The notes beneath the pieces were generated by a model. That model worked only from the letters and a program-made list of their open reading frames with translations, ran no database searches and was not told where the DNA came from. This document shows positions 7,778 to 16,849 of a stretch of DNA of 64,000 bases, piece after piece. Every line of letters starts with the position of its first letter. The first letter of the stretch is position 1. The stretch spans positions 207,592 through 271,591 of the forward strand of contig CAZFRM010000004.1 in NCBI GenBank assembly GCA_964521255.1, read 5' to 3'. The position numbers and the translations under genes were made by a program. The DNA comes from ZC4RG29 sp964521255. GTDB taxonomy: Bacteria > Bacteroidota > Bacteroidia > Cytophagales > Cyclobacteriaceae.

Positions 7778-8932
7778 CTACAGAACGATCTTTCCATCCT
7801 TCACCACCACTTTTCCATCAATTTCAACCGTGGCATTGGTCAACGGAAAAGACCATGAAAATGGACTTGTGTTTTTTCCACCATCCAGTTGATTATTTCC
7901 AAACGAAAGGTAAACTACTCCTGCACCATTTGCAGGCCAGTAATCGTCAGTGGGTACCAATACAGGATTTAGTCCGATGGATATACTGGCAAACATTTTA
8001 TCACCGGTATTCTCCTTGAGCATTTTTTCAAAACATTCTTTTCCATCACCGGCCGTAAAATTCAGCATCTTCCCGGCCATAACATCAAAGTTGATATTGG
8101 TGAGCGGCTCATACCGGCATTCATCGCGTGGCACTACAACTTTACCGTTAGCAGATGTTTCAATACCAGTAACGGAAACCCTTCCGTCAGGTAAAGATGC
8201 CACTCGTTCCGCCATGGTTTTGCTGGAAACATCCGCCTTCGATAAGACTCCATCATGGATGGTAACAGGTCTGCCAGAAACTGAAAGAGTAAGGGTAGTG
8301 CCATCCGGGGAAGTTACTTTTACACTTTTGGAAGATGTAAGCAGGCCTTTCAATGTACGTGCCTGAGTGACGATTGCACTGTAATCGGCTCGCATGGCAT
8401 CCACTATCATTTTTTCATAGACAGGGAACTCCATTTTTGCAAGCTCGGCTTTCTGTGGTGATGGGTAATCGACTGAATAGACGCGGCATTTGGACTTATT
8501 AAAACCATCATATAGTTTCTGCCAGGCTTTGTTCAATGCTGCCATTCGTTCATCCAGCACATCCTTGTATATCACTTGAGGATTTTCAACCGTTGGCAGG
8601 CCTATCCACACGTCAATATTTTTTACCCATTCTCCAAAATAGGTGGGTATGACAGATAAGTACTGATAGTGAACATCATGGAGAAGGGACCGTTCTATTT
8701 CGTCGGTAGTAAAAAAAACAGTTGTAAAAGCACCTTTCAAATTGCTCTCGACTGCAATGGCTTGTGCCAGCGGGATGTTGTGCTGACCACCATTGACTAC
8801 GACAACTTCTCCAGGCTGTATGCCGGAATTTTCTACAATCTCCTTCGCCAGGGGCGTCCAATCTTTTTCCTGGGCGGAAACGCTGAAGCATAGCAATGTT
8901 AGAACGACCAGGATTAACTTTTTAGGTTTCAT
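7778..8932 (-). CDS. Exported M29 aminopeptidase-like protein with lost metal ligands
   Basis: 384 residues with a clear signal peptide (MKPKKLILVVLTLLCFSVSAQ). The body follows the M29 (AmpS/AmpT, COG2309) pattern: GIQPGEVVVVNGG near the start, then a V-KVTSPDGTTLTLSVSGR strand, then GLNPVLVP and GVVYLSFGNN. Known M29 enzymes are cytoplasmic and bind two metals through two Glu, two His and one Asp. Here the usual GT-HIA-G segment reads GVVYLSFG (Tyr about 341) and the usual HWD segment reads SWS (Ser 359 and 361), and no candidate Glu ligands are seen in their usual contexts. Family membership is fairly sure; that it is not a metal peptidase is inferred. Confidence 0.75.
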   Translation of the reverse strand: MKPKKLILVVLTLLCFSVSAQEKDWTPLAKEIVENSGIQPGEVVVVNGGQHNIPLAQAIAVESNLKGAFTTVFFTTDEIERSLLHDVHYQYLSVIPTYFGEWVKNIDVWIGLPTVENPQVIYKDVLDERMAALNKAWQKLYDGFNKSKCRVYSVDYPSPQKAELAKMEFPVYEKMIVDAMRADYSAIVTQARTLKGLLTSSKSVKVTSPDGTTLTLSVSGRPVTIHDGVLSKADVSSKTMAERVASLPDGRVSVTGIETSANGKVVVPRDECRYEPLTNINFDVMAGKMLNFTAGDGKECFEKMLKENTGDKMFASISIGLNPVLVPTDDYWPANGAGVVYLSFGNNQLDGGKNTSPFSWSFPLTNATVEIDGKVVVKDGKIVL

Positions 8933-9356
8933 AATTCAGAAAGGTTTAGTGTATGTTAGGTATATGTATTTATTCTTAAATGATTCTGTCCATAAGGTTG
9001 TCAGGTTTATCTCACAAGATATTCCAATCATGTTCTCATTCCTTTTGCCGAAATGTTGCGATTACTATATCTCCGGTTTGTATTATTATTACCCTGGCAT
9101 GCTGTGAAGCCTTGCATCCTGTCTGCTTTTGAAACCAAATCACCGGGAACGGGATCAGGATTGATCATTGCGCTGGCTAAGAGAGCATCAAACGTAGTTG
9201 TTACCATAAGGGCTTATGTTGACCATATAACTCAAAAGCGGTTCGGCCTTTCAACTACGCACATCATGTAGCTTTTGAGGATCAGTGTGAGTCAATTTAC
9301 CATAATAAACAACACCGAAACCTTATGAATGTTTATTTCTTTGATAAAGAATTGAT
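8933..9356. other. Intergenic gap without recognised genes
   Basis: The 424 bases between the start of the M29-like gene and the end of the YeeE/YedE pair hold only short overlapping frames without homology signals or good starts. Any promoter for the M29-like gene should lie at its right-hand start near 8940-9000; no convincing TAnnTTTG box was found. Confidence 0.5.
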
Positions 9357-9881
9357 TTAATGAGGAAGTTTATTCCGGATTAGTCCATACACCCAGGTCC
9401 CAAAGATTGCACTGAGTAGGGTGAAGGAAGTTACCAGAACGCCCGTACCAATCTGAGCAAACAACGGCCCCGGACAAGCGCCTGTCATCGCCCAACCAAA
9501 TCCGAATAGTAATCCTCCAAAAACATTTCCTTTGTTGAATTTCTTTGAATGAAGTTCAACCGGTTCACCATAGATGGTCTTGATGTTAAATTTTTTGATA
9601 AGCCAAATGGACAACATACCAACAGCGATGGCTGAACCAATAACACCATACATATGAAAAGACTGAAACCGAAACATCTCTTGTATACGAAACCATGAGA
9701 TAACTTCCGATTTCACTAAAATTACTCCAAAGAAAATTCCCCCAATAAGATACTTGAAGTTATACCACCAGGGATGAGATAGTTGCGATTCATTAATGCA
9801 AACGGTATCCAGTGATCGTACTTCAAAGTCAGTTTCTTCAATTTGTTTGAAATTGGTATTTATATTTTTAGCTGACTCCAT
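9357..9881 (-). CDS. YeeE/YedE-family transporter subunit (DUF6691-like)
   Basis: 174 residues with about four membrane helices. The conserved signature GFGWAMTGACPGPLFAQIG carries the Cys typical of the YeeE/YedE sulfur-transport fold, which moves thiosulfate or other sulfur compounds in characterised members. It is the second half of a split transporter: the upstream gene encodes the other half and its stop lies two bases before this start, so they are one translational unit. The N-terminal 45 residues are soluble. The function as sulfur transporter is family-based; the substrate is not shown by the sequence. Confidence 0.85.
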   Translation of the reverse strand: MESAKNINTNFKQIEETDFEVRSLDTVCINESQLSHPWWYNFKYLIGGIFFGVILVKSEVISWFRIQEMFRFQSFHMYGVIGSAIAVGMLSIWLIKKFNIKTIYGEPVELHSKKFNKGNVFGGLLFGFGWAMTGACPGPLFAQIGTGVLVTSFTLLSAIFGTWVYGLIRNKLPH

Positions 9882-9883
9882 GT

Positions 9884-10447
9884 TTATAAACTGAGAATGA
9901 GTGGTAAAATAAAATTAGCCATGAGTATGCCTCCAATCATGAAGCAACATGTTGCAATCAATGAAGGCCATTGAAGATTGGAGATACCAAAGATAGCGTG
10001 ACCAGATGTGCAGCCTCCTGCATAGCGTGTTCCAAAACCTACAAGAAATCCACCAACAACCATAAGCAAAAATCCCTTAACTGTTGCAAGACTTTGAAAG
10101 TTGAAGAGTTGTGTTGGAACTAAATTGGAATAATCGGTGACACCATACTGCGTTAATTCAGTTTTCAGGTTTTCGTTCAGGGTCACAGGATCTGGAGAAC
10201 TCAATAATGTTACGCTGACAATGCCTCCCAGCAATACGCCGGTTACAAAAAACAAATTCCAGGCTTCCTTTCTCCAGTCATATTTGAAGAATGAAATGTT
10301 AGCAGGAAAACACGCCGCACAGATATGGCGCAAGGAGGAGGAAATTCCAAAGGACTTGTTTCCTAAGATCAATAACAGTGGTACAATTAATCCGATTAGC
10401 GGGCCCGCAATGTACCAGGGCCATGGTTTTGATAATACTTCGAGCAT
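9884..10447 (-). CDS. YeeE/YedE-family transporter subunit
   Basis: 187 residues from the start MLEVLSKPWPWYIAG, about five membrane helices, with the partner signature GFGTRYAGGCTSGHAIFGI. The open frame continues 74 codons upstream, but that extension runs through a dispersed repeat element (10533-10702) and has no family match, so the internal ATG is preferred. GIVSVTLLSSPD marks a short periplasmic loop. With the downstream gene it forms the two-part sulfur-compound channel seen in many bacteria, where the parts are usually next to sulfur oxidation or rhodanese genes; no such gene is adjacent here. Confidence 0.87.
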   Translation of the reverse strand: MLEVLSKPWPWYIAGPLIGLIVPLLLILGNKSFGISSSLRHICAACFPANISFFKYDWRKEAWNLFFVTGVLLGGIVSVTLLSSPDPVTLNENLKTELTQYGVTDYSNLVPTQLFNFQSLATVKGFLLMVVGGFLVGFGTRYAGGCTSGHAIFGISNLQWPSLIATCCFMIGGILMANFILPLILSL

Positions 10448-10532
10448 TTTTGAAATCTTATAAACCTTAATAAATATGAGAGGGATCACCAATCTACAAA
10501 TCTGAGCCAATAATAATTCATATTTTACTAGT

Positions 10533-10702
10533 GTCCGACTAAAAAAACGAACACCTACATAATCCCTTGATTTTCTTGATTCCATAGTCTCTCTCCTTCG
10601 GAGAGAGGTAGGAGTGAGCCTGCCTGCCGGCAAAGGCAGGGCCAGATAAAGAACCATCAAGAAAATCAAGGGATTGAAAGGAATGCTATATTTTAGTCGG
10701 CC
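10533..10702. mobile_element. MITE-like element, copy 1, with a nested hairpin insertion
   Basis: The ends are GTCCGACTAAAA and TTTTAGTCGGCC. An inner perfect inverted repeat AATCCCTTGATTTTCTTGAT (10561-10580 against 10656-10675) and a CTCTCTCC/GGAGAGAG hairpin make it almost fully foldable. The 18-bp direct repeat GCCAATAATAATTCATAT flanks it (10506-10523, 10700-10717), which suggests a target duplication. A second copy lies at 57887-58033; this one has about 23 extra bases, a separate GCCTGCCGGCAAAGGC hairpin. No transposase is present. The remaining bases of the 10448-10947 gap are unremarkable. Confidence 0.75.
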
Positions 10703-10947
10703 AATAATAATTCATATCCAGGGAAAGAACTTTTGAGCGACACATTTCACTCCACACAATTGCGGTGACATTCATGCATGTGAAAAAACCTGTTTCCATA
10801 GGTTAAACTTTATGCGAATTACCTTGAAATACAGGGTGTTTATAAAGGCAATATTAAGTTTTTGTTAACATGAGTAACAATCGTTTAATGTTATCTATTT
10901 TAGTAGCCCATAAAATCATTTAGACAAAAACAAAACCTTATATCCCA

Positions 10948-11214
10948 ATGAAAAAGATTTCAAAAAAAGAAATTCGGAGCAAAGTAGAAGATGCGGTGAA
11001 TCAGGCCTTACTACAAATTGAATCAGCGCCCGCTTCTAAAAAAACTAAAAAGTTGGTTGAGCGCGCTTCAAAAAAGATTTCCGGTCAGTTGAAACAAGAT
11101 TTGAAAAAATTATCAAAGAAAGCTGAGAAAGCCAGCAAGGCTTCCGACAAACAAGTGAAAGCTAAAAAAAAAGCCGAGTTAAACGGAAAACAGCTTGAGC
11201 CTGTATTGTATTAG
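10948..11214 (+). CDS. Small, highly basic Lys/Ala-rich protein
   Basis: 88 residues, about a third Lys, with repeated Ala-Ser-Lys-Lys steps (KKAEKASKASDKQVKAKKK). No signal peptide or membrane segment. The composition resembles histone H1-like or other nucleoid-associated proteins of Bacteroidota and would favour a helical, nucleic-acid-binding protein, but there is no specific motif to prove it. The ATG lies after a pyrimidine-rich leader with TTATAT. The gene stands alone, convergent to copA. Confidence 0.75.
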   Translation: MKKISKKEIRSKVEDAVNQALLQIESAPASKKTKKLVERASKKISGQLKQDLKKLSKKAEKASKASDKQVKAKKKAELNGKQLEPVLY

Positions 11215-11228
11215 TTTATAGTTATCCG

Positions 11229-11282
11229 TTAATAGTTATCAGTTAATGGGATTGTATTGTCCTAATAACTGATAACTATTAA
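11229..11282. terminator. Bidirectional terminator between the basic-protein gene and copA
   Basis: TTAATAGTTATCAGTTA (11229-11245) is perfectly complementary to TAACTGATAACTATTAA (11266-11282): a 17-bp stem with a 20-base loop between convergent genes. Confidence 0.7.
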
Positions 11283-11290
11283 CATCCCCT

Positions 11291-13546
11291 CTAAAGTTTT
11301 GCGGCCTTTAATCGCAAGCTGTTACTCACCACGCTAACGGAACTCAATGCCATCGCAGCGCCTGCGATCATAGGATCCAATAAAAAACCATTGATGGGAT
11401 AAAGTACCCCTGCAGCAATGGGAATACCAATAACATTGTAGATAAATGCCCAGAATAAATTCTGACGAATACATCGTACCGTTTTTTTTGAGAGATTCAA
11501 TGCCTTCGGAATTGATTTAAGATCCGATGTAACCAAAGTAATTTTGGCTGTATCCATTGCTATGTCTGAACCTTTCCCCATGGCTATGCTGGTGTCAGCT
11601 TGTGCCAGTGCCTGCGAATCATTTATTCCATCACCAACCATCGCCACAATTTTTCCATCACGCTGTAATTGTTTGACGAATTCTGCTTTGTCATTGGGAA
11701 GAAGTCCGGCTTTAAATTTTCTCACGCCCACCTGGTTACTAACGGCCTGGGCAGTTTGTTCATTATCTCCGGTGAGCATGTAAACTTCAATATGTTTTTT
11801 ATGAAGTTCCCTGATAGCAGCCTTTGATGAATCTTTAACTTTATCAGAAATGCCAATTACACCCAAAACCTTTTGATGGTTTGCAAAATACACAACAGTC
11901 ATAGCCTGATCGTACCAGGGTTTTGTTGTTTGGTTAATCTCTTCTCCGATGGTAATGCCGCTCGATTCAATTAATTTTTTATTTCCAACAAAGTAAAAAA
12001 ACTGCTGGTATCTTGCTCGCGCACCGTGGCCTGTGATACTGGCGAAGTCGCTAAGCTCAAGACTCTTCAGATTTTCTTCTCTTAGTTTACTAACTACAGC
12101 ATGTGCCAATGGATGTTCCGAAAGGGACTCAATGCTAAACAGGATTTTTTTATACAGGTTGGTTTCGGGTTCAAACCATACAATTTCATTCACAGATGGT
12201 TTTCCTTCAGTAATGGTTCCCGTTTTATCGAGCACTATGGCCGTTACCCTGTGAGCCCGTTCAAGACTTTCAGCATCTTTGATTAAAATATTATTTTCAG
12301 CGCCTTTACCTACACCCACCATAATGGCTGTAGGCGTTGCCAGTCCCAATGCGCAGGGACAAGCAATTACAAGAACCGAGATGGAAGTAAGCAGCGCATG
12401 AGTAAAGGAATTTTGGTTGCCAATTACCAACCAGGTAATAAAAGTTATGATGGATATTCCTATAACGATCGGAACAAAAATACCGGCTACTTTATCAACC
12501 AGCTTTTGAATAGGAGCTTTACTTCCCTGGGCTTCTTTTACCATTTTGATGATTTGGGAAAGTATAGTATCGCTTCCTACTCGCCTCGCTTCAAATTGAA
12601 AGCTTCCTTTTTGATTTATGGTTCCGGCAAAAACCTTTTGCCCGTGAAGTTTCTCTACCGGTATAGGCTCTCCGGTAATCATGCTCTCATCAACAAATGA
12701 CGATCCGGATGAAACATTTCCGTCTACCGGAATTTTGTCTCCGGGACGAATGAGAATTATGTCGCCAACTTTTACATCAGCAGTAGGGATTTCTTTCTCC
12801 TCACCATCGATAATGATCCGAACCGTTTGAGGTTGAAGGCCCATTAATTTTTTAATGGACGATGAGGTATTTGACTTTGCTTTTTCTTCCAATAGTTTTC
12901 CCAATGAAATAAAAGCTATTATCACAGTGGATGCTTCAAAATACACGTGCGCCTCCAAACCACGTGCATGCCAGAACTGTGGGAAAAATGTATTGAATGT
13001 GCTGAACAAAAATGCCATGCCTGTTGACAGGGCCACCAGCGTATCCATGTTTGCTTTTCTATGTTTCGCCAGCTTCCATGCATTAATGAAAAAATTTCTA
13101 CCGAAATAAAATACAACCGGAGCAGATAGTATCAGGGATACGTAATTACTATAGGGCCAGTGCATAAACACCATGCCCAGCAAAACAACCGGTACCGAAA
13201 GAAGAAGCGATGCGATGGTTCGTAATTTCAGCGCTTTGTACAGTTTTCTTTGCGCTTCCTCCTTAATCAGCTCCGAATCTTGTGCATCCACTACAAGATC
13301 ATACCCGATGGAGCGCACAGCTTGTTGCAGGTCAAGAGCAGAAATTGTCTGTTGATTATAATCTACGGTTGCTGATTGGTTAGCAAAGTTTACATTCGCG
13401 TCTCTTACACCGTTTGTTGATTTTAAAATACTTTCAACACTGACGGCACAAGATGCACATGTCATTTCAAGAACAGGAAAAGTTTGGTGAGTGTACTTTC
13501 CATTAGTATGTTTTGGTATAGAAATTTTATTCGCTGATTGATTCAT
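11291..13546 (-). CDS. copA: Copper-translocating P1B-type ATPase
   Basis: 751 residues. One N-terminal heavy-metal-associated domain (about 20-95) has the GMTCASC-type motif EMTCASCAVSVE. Eight membrane helices follow, with the transmembrane metal site CPCALG, the actuator TGEPIP, the phosphorylation loop DKTGTITEG, the nucleotide-domain SEHPLAHA and the hinge GDGINDSQALA. This is the complete set of a P1B-1 copper(I) exporter. It lies 180 bases downstream of, and in the same direction as, the AraC-type regulator with a CxxC domain (13727), a probable copper sensor, so the two may form an operon or a regulated pair. An inverted repeat lies at 13575-13614 in front of it. Confidence 0.96.
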   Translation of the reverse strand: MNQSANKISIPKHTNGKYTHQTFPVLEMTCASCAVSVESILKSTNGVRDANVNFANQSATVDYNQQTISALDLQQAVRSIGYDLVVDAQDSELIKEEAQRKLYKALKLRTIASLLLSVPVVLLGMVFMHWPYSNYVSLILSAPVVFYFGRNFFINAWKLAKHRKANMDTLVALSTGMAFLFSTFNTFFPQFWHARGLEAHVYFEASTVIIAFISLGKLLEEKAKSNTSSSIKKLMGLQPQTVRIIIDGEEKEIPTADVKVGDIILIRPGDKIPVDGNVSSGSSFVDESMITGEPIPVEKLHGQKVFAGTINQKGSFQFEARRVGSDTILSQIIKMVKEAQGSKAPIQKLVDKVAGIFVPIVIGISIITFITWLVIGNQNSFTHALLTSISVLVIACPCALGLATPTAIMVGVGKGAENNILIKDAESLERAHRVTAIVLDKTGTITEGKPSVNEIVWFEPETNLYKKILFSIESLSEHPLAHAVVSKLREENLKSLELSDFASITGHGARARYQQFFYFVGNKKLIESSGITIGEEINQTTKPWYDQAMTVVYFANHQKVLGVIGISDKVKDSSKAAIRELHKKHIEVYMLTGDNEQTAQAVSNQVGVRKFKAGLLPNDKAEFVKQLQRDGKIVAMVGDGINDSQALAQADTSIAMGKGSDIAMDTAKITLVTSDLKSIPKALNLSKKTVRCIRQNLFWAFIYNVIGIPIAAGVLYPINGFLLDPMIAGAAMALSSVSVVSNSLRLKAAKL

Positions 13547-13574
13547 GTTTGACTTCGATTTATCGTTGGTTCTA

Positions 13575-13614
13575 AGATCACAGCTTGATTCTATGCGTCC
13601 TTCGACTGTGATCT
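13575..13614. promoter_or_regulatory. Inverted repeat between the regulator and copA
   Basis: AGATCACAG (13575-13583) and CTGTGATCT (13606-13614) are perfect 9-bp inverted arms, about 30-70 bases in front of the copA start. The long 22-base spacer fits either a dyad operator or a weak terminator of the regulator gene. A second small dyad CTCTTTcgttgcAAAGAG lies at 13645-13662. Confidence 0.4.
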
Positions 13615-13726
13615 GCGGACTTTTATGCTATCAGTAACAATACACTCTTTCGTTGCAAAGAGTTTTATATTATTCCTGGTATCATTTATAGAATTGTATT
13701 CTACAGGAGATGTGGATTAGGATTGC

Positions 13727-14311
13727 TTAGGATATTTTGTCCAGGGGCTTACGGGTTAGGCTAATATAGCGTGACTTTTTGAGTTCTGAAGGTGTGAACC
13801 CGGTTATTTTTTTAAACTGGCCTGAAAGATGTGCGAGGCTGCTATAGCCCAGTCGGTTGGCAATTTCACTTAGCGTAAGCTCATCATAGAAAAGAAGCTC
13901 CTTTACTTTTTCGATCTTCTGCCGGATAATATATTGTTCCAATGTAATTCCTTCCACAGAAGAGAAGAGGTTACTCAGATAATTGTAATCGTAGTGCAAC
14001 GCTTCAGCTAAAATATCCGACCAGTTCACCCTTAATTGAAGTTCATCCGAATGATGAATCATATCAATAATTTTTTTCTTCATAGTTTCGATCAACCGGG
14101 ACTTTCGATCATCAATTCGCTCAAAGCCGGCTTTGTTCAATGCTGCATCTATGCGATTTAATTCCTCCTGTGATAAATGCTCTTGCATCAACTCCACTTC
14201 ACCCAGTGAAACATTTTTTGGGTTAAGACCCAACGCTTCTAATTCCTGTTTCACAACCTGAATGCAACGGTCGCATACCATATTTTTGATAGTAATCGTC
14301 ATCATGAGCAT
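13727..14311 (-). CDS. AraC-family regulator with N-terminal CxxC (HMA-like) metal-binding domain
   Basis: 194 residues. Residues 1-65 resemble a heavy-metal-associated fold: ITIKNMVCDRCIQVVKQELEALGL has CxxC in the HMA loop position, then NPKNVSLGEVEL as strand two and a closing helix. Residues 85-185 form an AraC/XylS double helix-turn-helix (LTLSEIANRLGYSSLAHLSGQFKKITGFTPSELKK). The combination suggests a one-component sensor binding Cu(I) or another soft metal through CxxC and acting on copA, which lies next downstream in the same orientation. The start could be 14311, 14305 or 14302; the last (MTITIKN) gives the tightest HMA strand. Confidence 0.85.
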   Translation of the reverse strand: MLMMTITIKNMVCDRCIQVVKQELEALGLNPKNVSLGEVELMQEHLSQEELNRIDAALNKAGFERIDDRKSRLIETMKKKIIDMIHHSDELQLRVNWSDILAEALHYDYNYLSNLFSSVEGITLEQYIIRQKIEKVKELLFYDELTLSEIANRLGYSSLAHLSGQFKKITGFTPSELKKSRYISLTRKPLDKIS

Positions 14312-14371
14312 TATGTGATCCTACTAACATTCCTGATGTAAAAAAGTTTCACCACCTTAATTAAGGAGGAG

Positions 14372-14983
14372 CTATTCGTTCTCCAGGTGTTGTTTTAAAT
14401 TTCTAAATGAAGTGTAAGGCCCTTCTGCCATTGCCATGTTCACAAGCCATGTAGGAATAGAACCTCCCGGGTCAATGCGAAGGACGTAATGAATCGAAAG
14501 ATCCTTTTCATTTATTTTTTCAACTTCCCATCTGGCCTTAGAAAAGGGAACGCGCACCAAATCTTTTTTTGATGGATAATCATATTTTACAGTATTTACT
14601 TCTATTTGCAGATTTCCGGGCAGGTTACTGTTTATTTTGAGATGAGTGATCATTTCACGGTTGCTGACGGGCCATGGAGCATCCACCACTGTCCGAATTA
14701 TTATTTCGTGGTCATTCACCTGCTCCAGTACTTTTGATTCAGTCATTTCATATTGCCAGTTAACATAGTTGTCTCCATTTAATAAGAAGAGTTTGAGCTC
14801 ATCCGATGTAACGCCCTCCAATAAGAATTCTGCTTTTAGGGATTTATATTTAGACTCCGTGTCATCGCAGGTATAAACTTTTATACCGTCTTTATCTTTT
14901 TTTAGTTTACAATTTTCCTGGCCCTGCGATGATATCCATAGAAGGCAAATATAAAAAGTTAATATCCAGCGAAAGCAGCTCAT
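14372..14983 (-). CDS. Exported START-domain lipid-binding protein
   Basis: 203 residues from MSCFRWILTFYIC, whose signal peptide ends near SSQGQ. The open frame starts earlier, at 15106, but that part overlaps a dispersed repeat and has no signal sequence. The body follows the START/SRPBCC fold: SDELKLFLLNGDNYVNW, VLEQVNDHEIIIRTVVDAPWPVSNREM, then WEVEKINEKDLSIHYVLRIDPGGSIPTWLVN and a closing helix AEGPYTSFRNLKQHL. Such proteins bind hydrophobic ligands; the ligand is not known. It ends about 60 bases from the AraC regulator start but is probably separate. Confidence 0.82.
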   Translation of the reverse strand: MSCFRWILTFYICLLWISSQGQENCKLKKDKDGIKVYTCDDTESKYKSLKAEFLLEGVTSDELKLFLLNGDNYVNWQYEMTESKVLEQVNDHEIIIRTVVDAPWPVSNREMITHLKINSNLPGNLQIEVNTVKYDYPSKKDLVRVPFSKARWEVEKINEKDLSIHYVLRIDPGGSIPTWLVNMAMAEGPYTSFRNLKQHLENE

Positions 14984-15063
14984 ACAGTTTGTTCTGCTTG
15001 GAAGATAATTATTAAGTACTAACTCTGCAAAGGGTAAACGTTTAGGGGCGCATTTGCTATTTA

Positions 15064-15147
15064 AAACCTTCGTCACAAAAAGTTGAAATGACAACCAGCC
15101 ACACACTCATCACATGCACACACTTTTCCCCCGCTGTTGGGGGTGGA
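15064..15147. repeat. Dispersed intergenic repeat, copy 1
   Basis: About 82 bases match 37141-37220: the blocks AAACCTTCG, CACAAAAAGTTGA, ATGACA, CCAGCC and CACATGCACACACTT recur in order, ending in a CCCCCGCTG hairpin followed by GGGGG. The G/C hairpin with its CACTT lead recurs alone at 30713-30741. The 14984-15735 gap otherwise holds no gene. Confidence 0.6.
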
Positions 15148-15463
15148 TAAAGACGCACCAATTGTGCCATGCATGAGCCAGGGAATCTCCAGAATTGAAA
15201 GCATACTCCCATCGTTGGCATACCCGGCGACTGAAGTTTCTCTTTCGAAGAGCGTATTCTTTCAATACGATTTTCATTGTTCACGCGAAGTCCGCGAAGA
15301 TAATACGCAAAGAAAATGCAAAGGGTTAAGAGCAGAATGACTTTTGGGCTTTGCGAAAAATCTTAGCGATTTCTATGATTTAAGCAAGCGCATGTTGATA
15401 ATCTTTTTTAATTCAACTGTAGTGAGAAGATTAAGGAACGAGTTAAATGATTATAATCCCTTA

Positions 15464-15506
15464 GGGATTTCCTGTCTGTAGCCCGGAGCTTAGCTCCGGG
15501 TTAAAT
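15464..15506. repeat. Dispersed 43-bp hairpin repeat, copy 1
   Basis: GGGATTTCCTGTCTGTAGCC then CGGAGCTTAGCTCCGGG and TTAAAT; the inner CCCGGAGCTTAGCTCCGGG is palindromic. The same 43 bases occur with one mismatch at 63168-63210. Confidence 0.65.
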
Positions 15507-15735
15507 GAATAATAAATGCCAGCGTGTCGACTGGGCATGTTCTATGAAATGCGAACGATCACGACACGCAATGCAGGAACCTTGATTGCTTGATTAAAGG
15601 AAATCTTTGTGCGCTTTGCGTGAAATAGTTCTCAATCGTTTCCTGTAATTAATTTCAGCAATACCATAACTTTCTTTACCTTCTTTACGTGATGGTGACT
15701 GTACGAATTGCTTATCTTCGCGTCGTCAAAATCAC

Positions 15736-16647
15736 TTGAACAACAAGCAACACTATATTGCCGGCATCACAGCTTTTGTAATCTGGGGCTTTTTCTCAAT
15801 TCCCCTGAGAGCTTTACAACAATATTCTGCCGGTGAGATTCTTTATTTCCGAATTTTATTTTCTCTGCTGATTTTGTTATTCATCGTTATTTCTTTCAAA
15901 CGTCATAATGTAAAAGAAGAATTGGAATTGCTCAGGTCGATGACCAGTCCGCAACGTAATAAAACAATATTCCTAACGATCATTGGTGGAGCATTGTTAA
16001 CAGTAAATTGGCTTGTCTTTATTTATATCGTAAACCATATAAACATCAAGACAGCTTCTTTCTCTTATTTAACCTGTCCCGTCATTACGGCTGTACTTGG
16101 CTATGTATTGTTAAAAGAACGATTAACTACTCCACAATGGACAGCGGTAGGATTATGTGCGTTGAGCTGTCTGTTAATTGGACTTAATTCAGCGATGGAG
16201 CTGGGATACAGTTTCCTTACAGCATTTACGTATGCGCTCTATCTTATATCTCAGCGTCGTAATCAGGGATTTGACCGCATTATCGTACTTACTATTCAGG
16301 TGCTCTTTTCCTTTTTAATCTTATGTGTGTTTTTCAACGTCCTTGTAAATGAAATACCAGGTTCTGGAAATTTTTATTGGATCATTATTTTAATTGCTGC
16401 TTTGTTCACCGTTTTACCTCTGTTTCTTAATCTGTACGCATTGAACAAGATTAGTGCGGCAACGGTTGGAATTTTAATGTATATAAATCCTTTGTTGAAT
16501 TTCTCTATAGCATTTATAGTGTTTAAAGAAACTATCAATGCACTTCAGATTTTTGGGTATCTGATAATTGCTGTTGCTCTTGTCATTTTTAATTTTTCTA
16601 ACTTGAAGAAGATACAGGTCGCCATGAAGGTTGGCCCATTGAACTGA
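15736..16647 (+). CDS. rarD: RarD-like EamA/DMT superfamily transporter
   Basis: 303 residues, about ten membrane helices in two EamA halves. The opening IAGITAFVIWGFFSIPLRAL and EILYFRILFSL follow the RarD subgroup (G-Y-WG-P plus the Glu in GEI-R). The start codon is TTG; no ATG lies in frame before the second helix. Members of this group export small metabolites and are named for chloramphenicol sensitivity in Escherichia coli, but the true substrate is unknown. It stands alone, after a 750-base repeat-rich gap. Confidence 0.82.
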   Translation: MNNKQHYIAGITAFVIWGFFSIPLRALQQYSAGEILYFRILFSLLILLFIVISFKRHNVKEELELLRSMTSPQRNKTIFLTIIGGALLTVNWLVFIYIVNHINIKTASFSYLTCPVITAVLGYVLLKERLTTPQWTAVGLCALSCLLIGLNSAMELGYSFLTAFTYALYLISQRRNQGFDRIIVLTIQVLFSFLILCVFFNVLVNEIPGSGNFYWIIILIAALFTVLPLFLNLYALNKISAATVGILMYINPLLNFSIAFIVFKETINALQIFGYLIIAVALVIFNFSNLKKIQVAMKVGPLN

Positions 16648-16849
16648 ATTTTATTTAGCGATTGATACCGGCTAATTTTATGCCGAACAGACTAACTAAT
16701 TCATACACGATTTTGGGGAGAATAATTTTTCTTTCTGCAAATATTACCCGTTAAAATTGATTCCTTCCCCGAATTTTTAATACGTTTAAACGCTATTCAG
16801 ATTCGCTATAAAACTAAATTAGATATATTCGTCTTTCGAATGTTAGCAT

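Noticed and set aside
9884..10669. Full-length frame as the start of the YeeE/YedE gene
   Set aside because: The first 74 codons run through a dispersed repeat element and have no family match; the ATG at 10447 fits the family start.
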